Positions 25,717 through 34,747 of a stretch of DNA of 64,000 nucleotides are shown piece by piece. The notes beneath the pieces were generated by a model, which was given only the letters and a program-made list of their open reading frames with translations, did not search any database and was not told the origin of the DNA. This DNA comes from Bacillus sp. FJAT-49711. GTDB lineage: Bacteria > Bacillota > Bacilli > Bacillales > Bacillaceae_C. The stretch is taken from contig NZ_JAGYPL010000001.1 of NCBI RefSeq assembly GCF_018343715.1, positions 832,840-896,839 on the forward strand, written 5' to 3'. The first letter of the stretch is position 1; each line of letters opens with the position of its first letter. The position numbers and the translations under genes are program-made.

Positions 25717-25926
25717 GCATCTCTATGATGTTTGTAGTTTTACGTGAAAATAAGATATCGTGAAGAAATTCGATCTATCCCACGAAAAATGTTGCAGAAA
25801 TACTGCAATTTAACGATAATGACTGAAACCGCGTATAAGTTGAACCTTTCGGTAGACCTTTGTAGAAAAATAGCGAATTTTCAGTTATAATTGAATATAA
25901 TTATTTGTATTTGGGGGCTATAGCAT

Positions 25927-26562
25927 ATGGAAAAAATCCTTGAAATGTTACAAGTCCTTCATGAAGGACAAAAGAAACAAGAAGCGTTCCAGGAAGAAAT
26001 GCTTGGATTTAAAAAAGAAATGCTCGGATTTCGAGAAGAAACTCTTGGATTTCGAAAAGAAATGCTCGGATTTCAAGAAGAAACGCTTGGATTTCAAAAA
26101 GATATGCTCGGATTTCGAGAAGAAACTCTTGGGTTTCAAAAGGATATGCTCGGATTTCGAGAAGAAACTCTTGGGTTTCAAAAGGACATGCACGGTTTTC
26201 GAGAAGAAACTCTTGGATTTCGAAAAGAAATGCTCGGATTTCAAGAAGAAATGCATGGATTTCAAAATGATATGCTCGGATTCCGGGAAGAAACGCTTGG
26301 ATTTCAAAAAGATATGCATGATTTTCGGGAAGAAACTCTTGGATTTCAAAAAGATATGCTCGGATTTCGAAATGAAATGCAAGAATTTCGCAAGGAAACA
26401 AATGATCGTCTAGAGGTTCTTGAAAGGCTTGTGATCCAAAATGGCGAAAAGCTGGACACCAATCGCGAATACGTTGGAAGAAAAATAAATTTCATTGAAC
26501 ACAAAAGTATGGAGCTCGAACAACGAATTTATGAAATGGAAAGTGAATATAGGCGGAAGTAA
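25927..26562 (+). CDS. Heptad-repeat coiled-coil protein
   Basis: 211 residues. After a short helical head (residues 1-22) come 19 consecutive heptads of type E-E-T-L-G-F-Q / K-D-M-L-G-F-R (residues 23-155), then a non-repetitive coiled coil (DRLEVLERLVIQNGEKL, INFIEHKSMELEQRIYEME). Met/Thr-Leu and Phe recur at fixed spacing with charged residues between them, so a long coiled-coil rod is expected; Gly at every repeat is unusual for a stable coil. The C-terminal part resembles small Bacillus coiled-coil proteins of unknown role. No signal or membrane segment. TTGGGGGCT precedes the ATG, and a terminator follows. Confidence 0.85.
   Translation: MEKILEMLQVLHEGQKKQEAFQEEMLGFKKEMLGFREETLGFRKEMLGFQEETLGFQKDMLGFREETLGFQKDMLGFREETLGFQKDMHGFREETLGFRKEMLGFQEEMHGFQNDMLGFREETLGFQKDMHDFREETLGFQKDMLGFRNEMQEFRKETNDRLEVLERLVIQNGEKLDTNREYVGRKINFIEHKSMELEQRIYEMESEYRRK
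25993..26391 (+). repeat. Tandem 21-bp repeats, 19 units
   Basis: Units of 21 bp (for example AAACGCTTGGATTTCAAAAA), often paired as 42-bp units. The repeat unit has no stop in several frames on either strand, so overlapping open frames appear there. Close sequence identity between units suggests recent expansion by slippage or unequal crossing-over. Confidence 0.95.
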
Positions 26563-26578
26563 CTTATAACTTGTTTTT

Positions 26579-26607
26579 TGGACACCCCCATGGAGTGTCC
26601 ACTTTTT
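26579..26607 (+). terminator. Rho-independent terminator
   Basis: TGGACAC pairs with GTGTCCA around CCCCATGGA, followed by CTTTTT. It ends the heptad-repeat gene. Confidence 0.8.
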
Positions 26608-26794
26608 AACGAAGCAGGGGTTCAGCTTTTCTAAAGAGTGTTGGGAAGGGTACTCAAGATCATGGAAACTATATGCCTCACGGTACCAATATTAACCATG
26701 CTTTTTATTTAAGCTAAATGCTTGTCTTTCAGGTTGAGGTTAAAAACATATTGAATATATATAGTATAAAGAAGAGGGGGGAAGTTGATTTATA

Positions 26795-28573
26795 ATGAAA
26801 AACTTACGAAATAAGTTGATCGGGCTTATTCAGGCTGTAAACCGGTATCCTTTAACGATGCTCTTTCTTTTGGCCATTGCTACTGTAAACGTGAATATGA
26901 TTAATAGCGAAACAGAAGATTACCTTAAATATTTATTTACTTTTATTATTGGGTCATTGTTAAGCGTGATCGGCCAGCAAGTTTATGAACGCTTTTTTAT
27001 AAAAGTTAGTGAGCGTCTCGTGCTCATGTTTGGATCCATACTTTTGACGGCCGGCTATTATTTTGCCATTCATTCCGCATCCACCTTTAGCTTAGAAATT
27101 GGTACAAAAACCGCCATTTCTATATTTGCCTTGATGATGGCCTTTATATGGATCCCAGCCATCAAAAGTAAGGTAACGTTTAACGAAAGCTTTATGTCTG
27201 CATTTAAAGCCTTTTTCCTTACAGTGCTTTTTTCATCCGTTCTAGCGGCAGGTCTAAATTTAATTATTATTGCGATTGACCAGCTTCTTTTCTCATTAGA
27301 TTTAAAAACGTATGCACATGTATTGAATATTGTACTTTCCTTGTTTGCACCCGTTTTCTTTCTATCCTATACCCCGCCATATCCGGGCAAAAAGGACAGC
27401 AATCGTCCAACTAACGAGTTGAGCGGTGAATGGGAAAAGATAGAAAAGGCAATCACATGCCCCAAAACATTAGGAATTTTGATTTCTTTTATCATCATTC
27501 CTTTAACAGCGGTATATACAATCATCTTGTTGGCATATACAATCCTAAATATCCGCGGCGATTTCTGGACAAATAACTTATTGGAACCAATGCTCGTTTC
27601 TTATGCCATTACGGTTATTTTGGTCTATATTCTTTCGAGTCATCTAGAGGATAGGTTTGCTAAGCTATTTAGAAAAATTTTCCCAAAAATATTAATACCG
27701 ATTGTATTATTCCAAACGGTCGCTTCGATTTTAAAAATCAGCGATATCGGTGTCACTTATGGCCGTTATTACGCAATCATGTTCGGCATTTTTGCTCTTA
27801 TAGCCGGAATTGTATTCAGCTTTTTTCCTGTTAAAAGAAATGGGCTGATCGCTTCTGTATTAATTGTTTTTTCTGCTGTTTCAATCATTCCGCCTGTCGA
27901 TGCTTTTACAGTTGCAAAAGTAAGCCAAGTACATTTACTAAAAAGAACATTGGTGGAAAATGATATGTTTCAAAATGGGAAGATTGTCCCGAATTCGGAT
28001 ATTTCCATTGATGACAAGAAAACAATTACAAGGACCGCCAGTTATTTAAACGACTTGAACTATATAGCTGAAATCGATTGGCTGCCGGCAAAATTATTTA
28101 ACGTTGATAACTTTAATAAAACGTTCGGATTCGAAGAAACATACGATCAACCAACTGATAGATCGGAAGGGAAATATGCTCACATCAATTGGGAACGCAG
28201 CCCTGCAGTAAATATTGAGAATTATGACCGGATGATTCATTTGTATTTTCAAGGTTCTCAAACCGATTTGAAAATACCAATTCAAATAGAAAATAAAACT
28301 TACATTTTAAAGAATGACAATAGGAAGGATCCTACCCTTATTTTAGTGGATGAACAAAATAATGAATTGTTCCGATTTGATATGAAGAAAGCGATTGATC
28401 AAATTTTTGAGAATCATCTTGAAAGTGATTCAGGAAAAAACATGTTACCTGCGGAGAAAATGATGGTTACCCAAGAAAATGATAAAGTCAAAATGACCAT
28501 ATTGGCTGCCTCCATTGATAACTATGATTCTCAGTACAACGCGGATATTTTTGTTTTCCTTAAAATCAAGTAA
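26795..28573 (+). CDS. DUF4153 domain membrane protein
   Basis: 592 residues with about 11 transmembrane helices in residues 15-370, then a soluble extracytoplasmic domain of about 220 residues. The membrane part matches DUF4153 (ANRYPLTMLFLLAI-like start, GSLLSVIGQQVYERFF, the loop PPYPGKKDSN, and VLFQTVASILKISDIGVTYGRYYAIMFG in pieces). The C-terminal half resembles DUF4173/DUF4153 tails with beta-rich text. Function unknown; some relatives are linked to cell-envelope stress. AGAGGGGGGAAG gives a strong ribosome binding site. Single gene with a strong terminator. Confidence 0.85.
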   Translation: MKNLRNKLIGLIQAVNRYPLTMLFLLAIATVNVNMINSETEDYLKYLFTFIIGSLLSVIGQQVYERFFIKVSERLVLMFGSILLTAGYYFAIHSASTFSLEIGTKTAISIFALMMAFIWIPAIKSKVTFNESFMSAFKAFFLTVLFSSVLAAGLNLIIIAIDQLLFSLDLKTYAHVLNIVLSLFAPVFFLSYTPPYPGKKDSNRPTNELSGEWEKIEKAITCPKTLGILISFIIIPLTAVYTIILLAYTILNIRGDFWTNNLLEPMLVSYAITVILVYILSSHLEDRFAKLFRKIFPKILIPIVLFQTVASILKISDIGVTYGRYYAIMFGIFALIAGIVFSFFPVKRNGLIASVLIVFSAVSIIPPVDAFTVAKVSQVHLLKRTLVENDMFQNGKIVPNSDISIDDKKTITRTASYLNDLNYIAEIDWLPAKLFNVDNFNKTFGFEETYDQPTDRSEGKYAHINWERSPAVNIENYDRMIHLYFQGSQTDLKIPIQIENKTYILKNDNRKDPTLILVDEQNNELFRFDMKKAIDQIFENHLESDSGKNMLPAEKMMVTQENDKVKMTILAASIDNYDSQYNADIFVFLKIK

Positions 28574-28594
28574 GGCGCCATTAATCTCCTAAAT

Positions 28595-28628
28595 AAAGCG
28601 TACACGAAAAGGATCGTGTACGCTTTAT
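28595..28628. terminator. Strong hairpin terminator
   Basis: AAAGCGTACACGA pairs perfectly with TCGTGTACGCTTT across AAAGGA. A/T tracts on both sides would allow action in both directions. Confidence 0.8.
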
Positions 28629-28805
28629 CCATCTATTCAGCCATCATCGTTTAATGTTCATATGATATGAAGGAATGGAGCCTATTCAGATTCAACCTTT
28701 ATTCGCCTTTTCCGGTTTTATCCATACGATCTAACAAGAAGATATCACCTGAATGGATTTTTTGAAAAGGGAATGGAAATATTATCATTTGAGGTGAAAT
28801 CGCTT

Positions 28806-29306
28806 ATGATAACAAAAAGGCATATACTTTTTAATATATTGATGTTAACAGTTCCTTGGCTATCATTGCTATTTCTAGGAAAGCGAAATATAAAACGTTA
28901 TTCTTTTGCAAGCGCCATTATTGTGTTTTATGAAATCTTAAATCATTTGTATGGACACAAACGGAAATGGTGGGGGTTTTACGATAAGAAGAAATCGTTT
29001 ATAAGGGATGAACTTCCTTTTAGCATTGGGCCTTACATGCCTTTATCCATGTGGTTGCTAAAATATTCTTACGGAAACTTTAAAAAATATGTGTTGCTCA
29101 ATCTCATGTGTGATGGGCTCTTTGCATTCCTTTTTATTAATATTCTTAAAAAGTTGAAAATCATCCGTTTAAATCGCTTAAATCACCTTCAGTTTTTTAT
29201 ATACTTACACTATAAAGCGTATTTATTATATGGCTTACAGTATCTGTACGAGAAGACAAAAAGGTCGTGGTCTTTTATTAAGGTGTCAGGGACTAAAACA
29301 ATTTAG
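28806..29306 (+). CDS. Hypothetical membrane protein
   Basis: 166 residues from the ATG at 28806, with GAGGTG 10 bases before it. Four hydrophobic segments are visible (FNILMLTVPWLSLLFL, SFASAIIVFYEIL, YMPLSMWLLKY, LLNLMCDGLFAFLFINIL), separated by basic loops with HKRKWWGF. It resembles small Bacillus membrane proteins of unknown role. The last residues (KVSGTKTI) come from palindrome copy 5, so the original C-terminus has probably been replaced. Confidence 0.7.
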   Translation: MITKRHILFNILMLTVPWLSLLFLGKRNIKRYSFASAIIVFYEILNHLYGHKRKWWGFYDKKKSFIRDELPFSIGPYMPLSMWLLKYSYGNFKKYVLLNLMCDGLFAFLFINILKKLKIIRLNRLNHLQFFIYLHYKAYLLYGLQYLYEKTKRSWSFIKVSGTKTI

Positions 29307-29330
29307 TATTGTTTCAGTCCTTGGCACCTT
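29280..29330 (+). repeat. Imperfect palindromic repeat, copy 5
   Basis: AAGGTGTCAGGGACT pairs with AGTCCTTGGCACCTT around an inner palindromic AAAACAATTTAGTATTGTTT. The left arm is read through by the membrane protein gene and supplies its stop; the right arm ends about 50 bp before uvsE. Confidence 0.8.
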
Positions 29331-29382
29331 ATACACTAAATCACCACTATTTTCTTCAAATCTCATGAAATGGAGTAAAACG

Positions 29383-30342
29383 ATGATCCTTAGATTTGGT
29401 TACGTCTCAACAGCACTTTCTCTGTGGGAGGCTTCTCCTTCTCGAACGGTAACCTTTACGAACTGGAAGAAACTAGATAAAGAAAGTAGAAAGGAAAAGT
29501 TATATCATCTTACTGAGCAAAATTTAAAAAATACGCTTCGAATTCTTCACTATAATATTGCACATTGCATTGAGGTTTATCGAATGTCTTCTTCACTAGT
29601 ACCACTTGCCACACATCCAGAGGTAAAGTGGGATTTTATAACTTCATTTAAAGATCTTTTTAAAGAAATTGGAGCATTGGTACAAAGACATCATTTGCGG
29701 GTCAGCTTCCATCCAAATCAATATACATTGTTTACAAGTCCAGATGATCATGTTACGAGCAATGCAATAATAGATATGACCTATCACTATGAAATGTTGA
29801 GAGCCATGAATTTACATAAAGAGGCAACCATTAATATCCATGTTGGTGGAATGTATGGGAATAAGGAAGATGCTATAAATAGATTTAATAAAAACTTTGA
29901 AAAGCTTGATAAAGAAATACGGATGCAAACGACGCTAGAAAATGATGACAAGACTTACACCGCAAAAGAAACACTACAAATTTGTGAGGAGCATGAAGTA
30001 CCTTTTGTTTTTGATTATCATCATCACATCGCAAATTCTGGAAATGAAGAATTTGAGAATTTACTACCTAGAATTTTCACCACATGGGAACGTACTGGAA
30101 GGGCGCCTAAATTTCACTTATCCTCTCCTAAGTCAGAACAATTAATCAGAGCACATGCAGACTATATTGATTTGGAGTTTGCAATTCCATTTATAAAAGC
30201 ATTAAAAACGTACGGCCAATCTGCTGATATTATGATAGAGGCAAAAGCAAAAGATAAAGCTGCATTAAAACTAGTTGAAGATTTAAGCAAGTTACGTGGT
30301 TTTAAGCGGGTAAATGGAGGTGCCATAAGATTTAAGGACTAG
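29383..30342 (+). CDS. uvsE: UV DNA damage endonuclease
   Basis: 319 residues, normal for the UVDE/UvsE family: a TIM-barrel enzyme that nicks DNA 5' of UV photoproducts and starts alternative excision repair. Visible family signatures are MILRFGYVSTALSLWEASPS at the start, LRVSFHPNQYTLFTSP (metal His), NIHVGGMYGNKEDAI, LENDDKTYT, VPFVFDYHHHIAN and a final IEAKAKDKAAL (metal Glu). I choose ATG 29383, behind GGAG, because residues upstream come from the palindromic repeat. It is monocistronic. Confidence 0.95.
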   Translation: MILRFGYVSTALSLWEASPSRTVTFTNWKKLDKESRKEKLYHLTEQNLKNTLRILHYNIAHCIEVYRMSSSLVPLATHPEVKWDFITSFKDLFKEIGALVQRHHLRVSFHPNQYTLFTSPDDHVTSNAIIDMTYHYEMLRAMNLHKEATINIHVGGMYGNKEDAINRFNKNFEKLDKEIRMQTTLENDDKTYTAKETLQICEEHEVPFVFDYHHHIANSGNEEFENLLPRIFTTWERTGRAPKFHLSSPKSEQLIRAHADYIDLEFAIPFIKALKTYGQSADIMIEAKAKDKAALKLVEDLSKLRGFKRVNGGAIRFKD

Positions 30343-30589
30343 CTGAGGAGCGGATCTTTATAAGTGATAATTTATACAAAATGATCTTTTTACAATTTAA
30401 AAATTTATTTTCTCATAAACTCTAAAGAATCAACAAGTAATCTTAGTGACATTTTTATTGAGGTAAACTACACTTTAGAAGTAATCTATTCTTTGAGGGT
30501 CTATCAAAGGATGGAGACTTCTTTATTTATAAGGATTAAATTCTATATTATTTTTTAAGAAAAATAGTCAATCATTGGAGTTGCATATT

Positions 30590-31579
30590 ATGATTACAAT
30601 TTTAGATATAGCAAAGATGGCAAATGTTTCTCGGACTACTGTATCCAGAGTGTTAAATAATACTGGATATGTAAGTGAAGAAGCTAGGGAGCGTGTCATG
30701 AAAGTAATAAAAGAAACAGGTTATGTTCCTAGCCAGCAAGCGAAATCACTTCGAACAAAAGAAACAAAAGTCGTTGGCGTCATTTTGCCGAGAATTAGTA
30801 CTGAAACTTCAAGTAAAGTTTTAAGTGGCATTGATGAGGTATTAAGTGAGCACGGATATCAAATTTTATTAGCGATCACGAATTTACAAATTGAAAAAGA
30901 AATTGAGTATGTAAAATTATTAGCGAATCGGCAAGTAGATGGAATCATATTAGTTGCAACAAATGTTCAGCAGGAACTGATAAAGGAGATAGATAATTTA
31001 AAGCTTCCTTTCGTTGTAATTGGACAAAATATGCCCGGAATATCATCCGTTTATTATGATGATTATCATGCTGCAAAATCATTAACACACATGCTTCTCA
31101 ATAAAGATAAGAAAAATATTGCTTTTATTGGCGTACATGAAACAGACCAAGCTGTAGGGATTTTAAGAAAAGAAGGATATGTCGCTGCATTAAAAGAAAA
31201 TCATATCCCTCTAACTGAAAAGTCGATTGAAATCGGTAGTTTTCATCTAGAATCAGGATATGAGTGCATGAAAAAAATAATTGAAAATAATCAATACTTA
31301 CCAGACGCAGTTTTTGCTGCTACCGATCGGATAGCGATAGGTGCCATGAGTTACTTGCAAGAAAAAAATATAAGAATTCCTGAAGATATGAGTATTGTAA
31401 GCATTGGTACGTCAGAGTTATCAAAATATATATCGCCAAAACTGACGACGATTGATTATGAAAACGAAAAAGCTGGAAAGGCAGGAGCTGAAATTTTATA
31501 TAAAACAATGAAGGGTGGAGAATTAGATAAGAAAAAAATAGTATTAAATTATAGAATAATAGAGGGAGATACTTTATAA
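30590..31579 (+). CDS. scrR: LacI family repressor of the sucrose operon
   Basis: 329 residues from ATG 30590 (behind TTGGAG). The N-terminal LacI helix-turn-helix and hinge are textbook: TILDIAKMANVSRTTVSRVL with PSQQAKSLRTK. The ligand-binding core follows (VVGVILPRISTETSSKVLSG, VDGIILVA, AVFAATDRIAIGAMSYL, LTTIDYENEKAGK). Assigned to sucrose because it directly precedes a sucrose PTS and hydrolase gene and two LacI-type operators lie between; the usual effector in such systems is a sugar phosphate or fructose. Symbol by context. Confidence 0.9.
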   Translation: MITILDIAKMANVSRTTVSRVLNNTGYVSEEARERVMKVIKETGYVPSQQAKSLRTKETKVVGVILPRISTETSSKVLSGIDEVLSEHGYQILLAITNLQIEKEIEYVKLLANRQVDGIILVATNVQQELIKEIDNLKLPFVVIGQNMPGISSVYYDDYHAAKSLTHMLLNKDKKNIAFIGVHETDQAVGILRKEGYVAALKENHIPLTEKSIEIGSFHLESGYECMKKIIENNQYLPDAVFAATDRIAIGAMSYLQEKNIRIPEDMSIVSIGTSELSKYISPKLTTIDYENEKAGKAGAEILYKTMKGGELDKKKIVLNYRIIEGDTL

Positions 31580-31624
31580 TTAACAGAAAGAATTTTAAGA
31601 AGCGTATTATTCTTTTAAACAGTG

Positions 31625-31638
31625 TGGAATCGATTCCC
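31625..31638. promoter_or_regulatory. LacI-type operator O1
   Basis: TGGAATCGATTCCC, a near-perfect palindrome centred on CG, followed by TAAAATGTGA. It has the same core as O2. A TATAAT at 31650-31655 lies just downstream. Confidence 0.85.
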
Positions 31639-31686
31639 TAAAATGTGAATATAATCTTATAACACTTTACTTTTTTTTCGCTTTCA

Positions 31687-31700
31687 TGGAATCGATTCCA
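31687..31700. promoter_or_regulatory. LacI-type operator O2
   Basis: TGGAATCGATTCCA, a perfect 14-bp palindrome, followed by CAAAATGTGA as at O1. The 61-bp spacing between the two sites (about six helical turns) would favour looping or joint binding. Confidence 0.88.
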
Positions 31701-31770
31701 CAAAATGTGAGAATTAATCATTTTAATTCGGGTAAAGTGCATTAAAAACATTCATAAGGAGTGAAAATCC

Positions 31771-33177
31771 ATGTCAGAAAACAGTCAAATTGTAAAAGAC
31801 CTCATTGATGCAATCGGCGGAGATGAAAATATTGTTTCCGCTGCCCATTGTGCAACAAGATTACGAATTATGGTCAAAGATAAAGATAAAATTGACCAAG
31901 AACGTGTAGAAAATATTGAAAAAGTAAAAGGTGCATTTTTCAACTCCGGGCAGTATCAAGTTATTTTTGGAACAGGCACAGTTAATAGGATGTATGATGA
32001 AGTGGTCAAGCTAGGAGTTAGTGGTTCGACGAAATCTGATCAAGCTCAAGAAGCCGTTAAAGCTGGCAGCAGTTTTCAACGTGCAATTCGGACTTTTGGA
32101 GATGTATTTGTTCCTATTATCCCCGCCCTTGTTGCAACCGGTTTATTTATGGGGTTGCGCGGACTTGTCATGCAGGAACAGATCTTAGCTTTGTTTGGGT
32201 TAACACCCAATGATATTTCACAGAATTTTATTCTTTTTACTCAAGTTTTAACTGATACGGCTTTTATCTTTTTACCAGCATTAGTAGCATGGTCTACTTT
32301 CCGAGTATTCGGTGGTAATCCGACGATCGGTTTAGTATTAGGATTAATGCTCGTGACTCCTGCACTGCCAAACGCATATGCAGTAGCAGCTGGTGATGTT
32401 GAATCAATTAAGTTCTTAGGATTTATTCCAGTAGTAGGGTATCAAGGCTCAGTTTTACCAGCATTTATCGCAGGTATCGTCGGCGCCAAGCTTGAGCGCT
32501 GGATCCGCAAAAGAGTTCCAGAAGTCTTGGATTTAATTGTAACTCCATTCTTAACATTATTAATCATGATTACTTTGGCATTATTCGTTATTGGACCCAT
32601 TTTCCATTCCGCTGAAAATATTATTCTCTCTATATTTAAAGCAATTTTAGAATGGCCGTTAGGAATTAGCGGGCTTATAATCGGTGGTTTGAACCAGCTT
32701 ATCGTTGTAACGGGTGTGCATCATATCTTTAATATGTTGGAAATCCAGCTTTTAGAAGCGTATGGCAATAATCCATACAATGCAATCGTTACTTGTTCAG
32801 TCGCTGCACAAGGTGGGGCTGCACTGGCTGTTGGTTTGAAAACTAAATCTGTAAAATTAAAAGCTTTAGCTCTTCCATCATCTCTTTCAGCTTTTTTAGG
32901 CATAACAGAACCAGCTGTTTTTGGTGTGAATCTTCGTTATTTTAAACCTTTTATATTCGCATTAATAGGAGGGGGAGTAGGCGGTTTCTTGTCTGCCATA
33001 TTCGGTCTTAAAGCAACAGGAATGGCGATCACAGTTATCCCTGGTACACTTCTCTATTTAAATGGTCAAATCTTGCTTTACCTACTTGTTAACATTGTTG
33101 CGATCGCTACGGCGTTTGTTTTAACATGGCTTTTTGGATTCTCTGATAAAATGGTAAAAGATTTGAATAAAAACTAA
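31771..33177 (+). CDS. scrA: PTS sucrose-type transporter EIIBC
   Basis: 468 residues. Domain IIB (1-85) has the phosphorylation cysteine in AAHCATRLRIMV; domain IIC (about 105-465) holds some ten membrane helices with GLRGLVMQEQ, PALVAWSTFRVFGGNP, GVHHIFNMLEIQ and the sugar-site-like GITEPAVFGVNLRY. It lacks a IIA domain, so it needs a separate EIIA: the 167-residue gene at the end of the operon is suited. Strong AAGGAGTG ribosome binding site. Imports sucrose as sucrose-6-phosphate; the sugar is assigned from the neighbouring hydrolase. Confidence 0.93.
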   Translation: MSENSQIVKDLIDAIGGDENIVSAAHCATRLRIMVKDKDKIDQERVENIEKVKGAFFNSGQYQVIFGTGTVNRMYDEVVKLGVSGSTKSDQAQEAVKAGSSFQRAIRTFGDVFVPIIPALVATGLFMGLRGLVMQEQILALFGLTPNDISQNFILFTQVLTDTAFIFLPALVAWSTFRVFGGNPTIGLVLGLMLVTPALPNAYAVAAGDVESIKFLGFIPVVGYQGSVLPAFIAGIVGAKLERWIRKRVPEVLDLIVTPFLTLLIMITLALFVIGPIFHSAENIILSIFKAILEWPLGISGLIIGGLNQLIVVTGVHHIFNMLEIQLLEAYGNNPYNAIVTCSVAAQGGAALAVGLKTKSVKLKALALPSSLSAFLGITEPAVFGVNLRYFKPFIFALIGGGVGGFLSAIFGLKATGMAITVIPGTLLYLNGQILLYLLVNIVAIATAFVLTWLFGFSDKMVKDLNKN

Positions 33178-33192
33178 TGGTTAAAACTATAT

Positions 33193-33229
33193 GAGCGGTT
33201 AGGAGTAATGTTTACTCTATACCGCTTTT
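33193..33229 (+). terminator. Hairpin between scrA and scrB
   Basis: GAGCGGT...TAGAGTAAA-like arms: GCGGT (33195-33199) pairs with ACCGC (33221-33225), with inner GGAGTAA/TTACTC pairing, then TTTT. Probably a partial terminator lowering downstream expression. Confidence 0.6.
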
Positions 33230-33274
33230 CTACTGATAAACTTATAGCTTAATATTTTGTAAAAGGAGTTCATT

Positions 33275-34726
33275 ATGGAAAAGGAATTACAGCTAAGAAA
33301 TGATATTTCTCAAAAGTTAAAGCTGACACAGTTTAAAGGTAAAGATCATAATCGACTAGCTTTTCATTTGACTCCACCGGTTGGTTTAATGAATGATCCA
33401 AATGGGTTAGTGTATTATAAAGGAAAATATCATGTGTTTTACCAATGGAACCCATTTGAAACAAAGCATACGTTTAAGTGCTGGGGGCATTATTCTTCAA
33501 AAGACCTTGTTCATTGGGACGAACATCACCCAGCATTAATTCCGAGTGAATGGTATGAAAAAGACGGATGTTATTCTGGTTCTGCCATTGAATATGATCA
33601 TAAGTTATTTCTCTTTTATACTGGAAATGTTAAAAAAGAAGACGGTAACCGGGAAACTTATCAATGTTTAGCTATATCAGAAGATGGTATTCATTTTGAT
33701 AAGAAAGGACCTGTCGTTCATTTACCTGAAGGATTTACGCCTCATTTTCGAGATCCAAAAGTGTGGCAGCAAGAAAATAAGTGGTTTATGGTAATTGGCG
33801 CCCAAACTGAATCACTTATTGGTCAAGCTATTCTTTTTTCTTCGGACGATTTAGAGCATTGGCAAATGGAAGGTCCTTTAGCTGGAAACGGCATGTCCCT
33901 ATCAAATAACTTTGGATATATGTGGGAATGTCCTGATTTTTTCTCCTTAAATAATCAAGATATTTTATTGGTTTCTCCCCAAGGATTAAAATCAGAACCA
34001 TTTAAATATGAAAATTTGTTTCAATCCGGATATTTTATCGGCGAATGGGATTTGAAATCAAATATGTATGTTCATGGTGAGTTCACTGAGCTTGATCATG
34101 GTTTTGATTTTTATGCACCACAGACTTTTGAAGATCAAACAGGGAGAAGAATTTTATTTGCTTGGATGGGCATGGGAGATGAACAGGAACAGTTCCATCA
34201 TTCCATAAAGTATGGATGGCTACATGCCTTAACCATTCCTCGAGAATTATACGTAAAAGACAGCTGTCTATACCAAAAGCCAATAGAAGAACTAAAGCTA
34301 TTAAGAAATAAAAGAGACTCAGATAACATAACAATCTCTAATGAGAAAATGGAAATCCCACTAGACAGCGAATTAAATGAAATCATGATTGATATTGAAC
34401 AATTTGCTGGAAAACAATTTGAAATACAGCTGCAGAACAATTGTAAGCTTATTTACAATGAAGAAGGTATATTAACATTAGAAAGAAAAAGCTTTGATGA
34501 AAACCAACTCGAAACTAGGCAATGTAAGATCGATAAATTGGAAAAGATTCATATGTTCTTAGACCGATCTTCATTAGAAATTTTTCTTAACGATGGCAAA
34601 ACTGTATTTACAAGCAGATTCTATGAGGAAACAGCAAAAAATCAATGTGTAATTGCCGTAAAAGGTAAATTAAAATTTGGATGGGAAATTTGGAGTCTAC
34701 AATCTTATCAAATTAATCATCAATAG
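33275..34726 (+). CDS. scrB: Sucrose-6-phosphate hydrolase, GH32
   Basis: 483 residues, a five-bladed propeller plus C-terminal beta-sandwich invertase. It hydrolyses sucrose-6-phosphate to glucose-6-phosphate and fructose in the cytoplasm. Catalytic motifs: LMNDPNGLVYY (nucleophile Asp), FRDPKVW (transition-state Asp) and WECPDFF (acid/base Glu); YSGSA and HALTIPREL are further GH32 signatures. No signal peptide. AAAAGGAG precedes the ATG. Third gene of the sucrose locus. Confidence 0.95.
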   Translation: MEKELQLRNDISQKLKLTQFKGKDHNRLAFHLTPPVGLMNDPNGLVYYKGKYHVFYQWNPFETKHTFKCWGHYSSKDLVHWDEHHPALIPSEWYEKDGCYSGSAIEYDHKLFLFYTGNVKKEDGNRETYQCLAISEDGIHFDKKGPVVHLPEGFTPHFRDPKVWQQENKWFMVIGAQTESLIGQAILFSSDDLEHWQMEGPLAGNGMSLSNNFGYMWECPDFFSLNNQDILLVSPQGLKSEPFKYENLFQSGYFIGEWDLKSNMYVHGEFTELDHGFDFYAPQTFEDQTGRRILFAWMGMGDEQEQFHHSIKYGWLHALTIPRELYVKDSCLYQKPIEELKLLRNKRDSDNITISNEKMEIPLDSELNEIMIDIEQFAGKQFEIQLQNNCKLIYNEEGILTLERKSFDENQLETRQCKIDKLEKIHMFLDRSSLEIFLNDGKTVFTSRFYEETAKNQCVIAVKGKLKFGWEIWSLQSYQINHQ

Positions 34727-34747
34727 TCTTAAAAAGGTCGTGTTTAT

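Noticed and set aside
25993-26391. CRISPR array
   Set aside because: Repeats of 21 bp are contiguous, without spacers, and stay in reading phase.
25940-26413. Four long open frames (two on each strand) across the heptad repeats
   Set aside because: They arise because the 21-bp repeat has no stop codons in those frames. Only the frame with TTGGGGGCT and ATG 25927, with a non-repetitive C-terminus, behaves as a gene.
31626-31700. CcpA cre sites at the sucrose promoter
   Set aside because: The palindromes share the CG centre with cre but differ at both W positions and match a dedicated LacI-type operator better.
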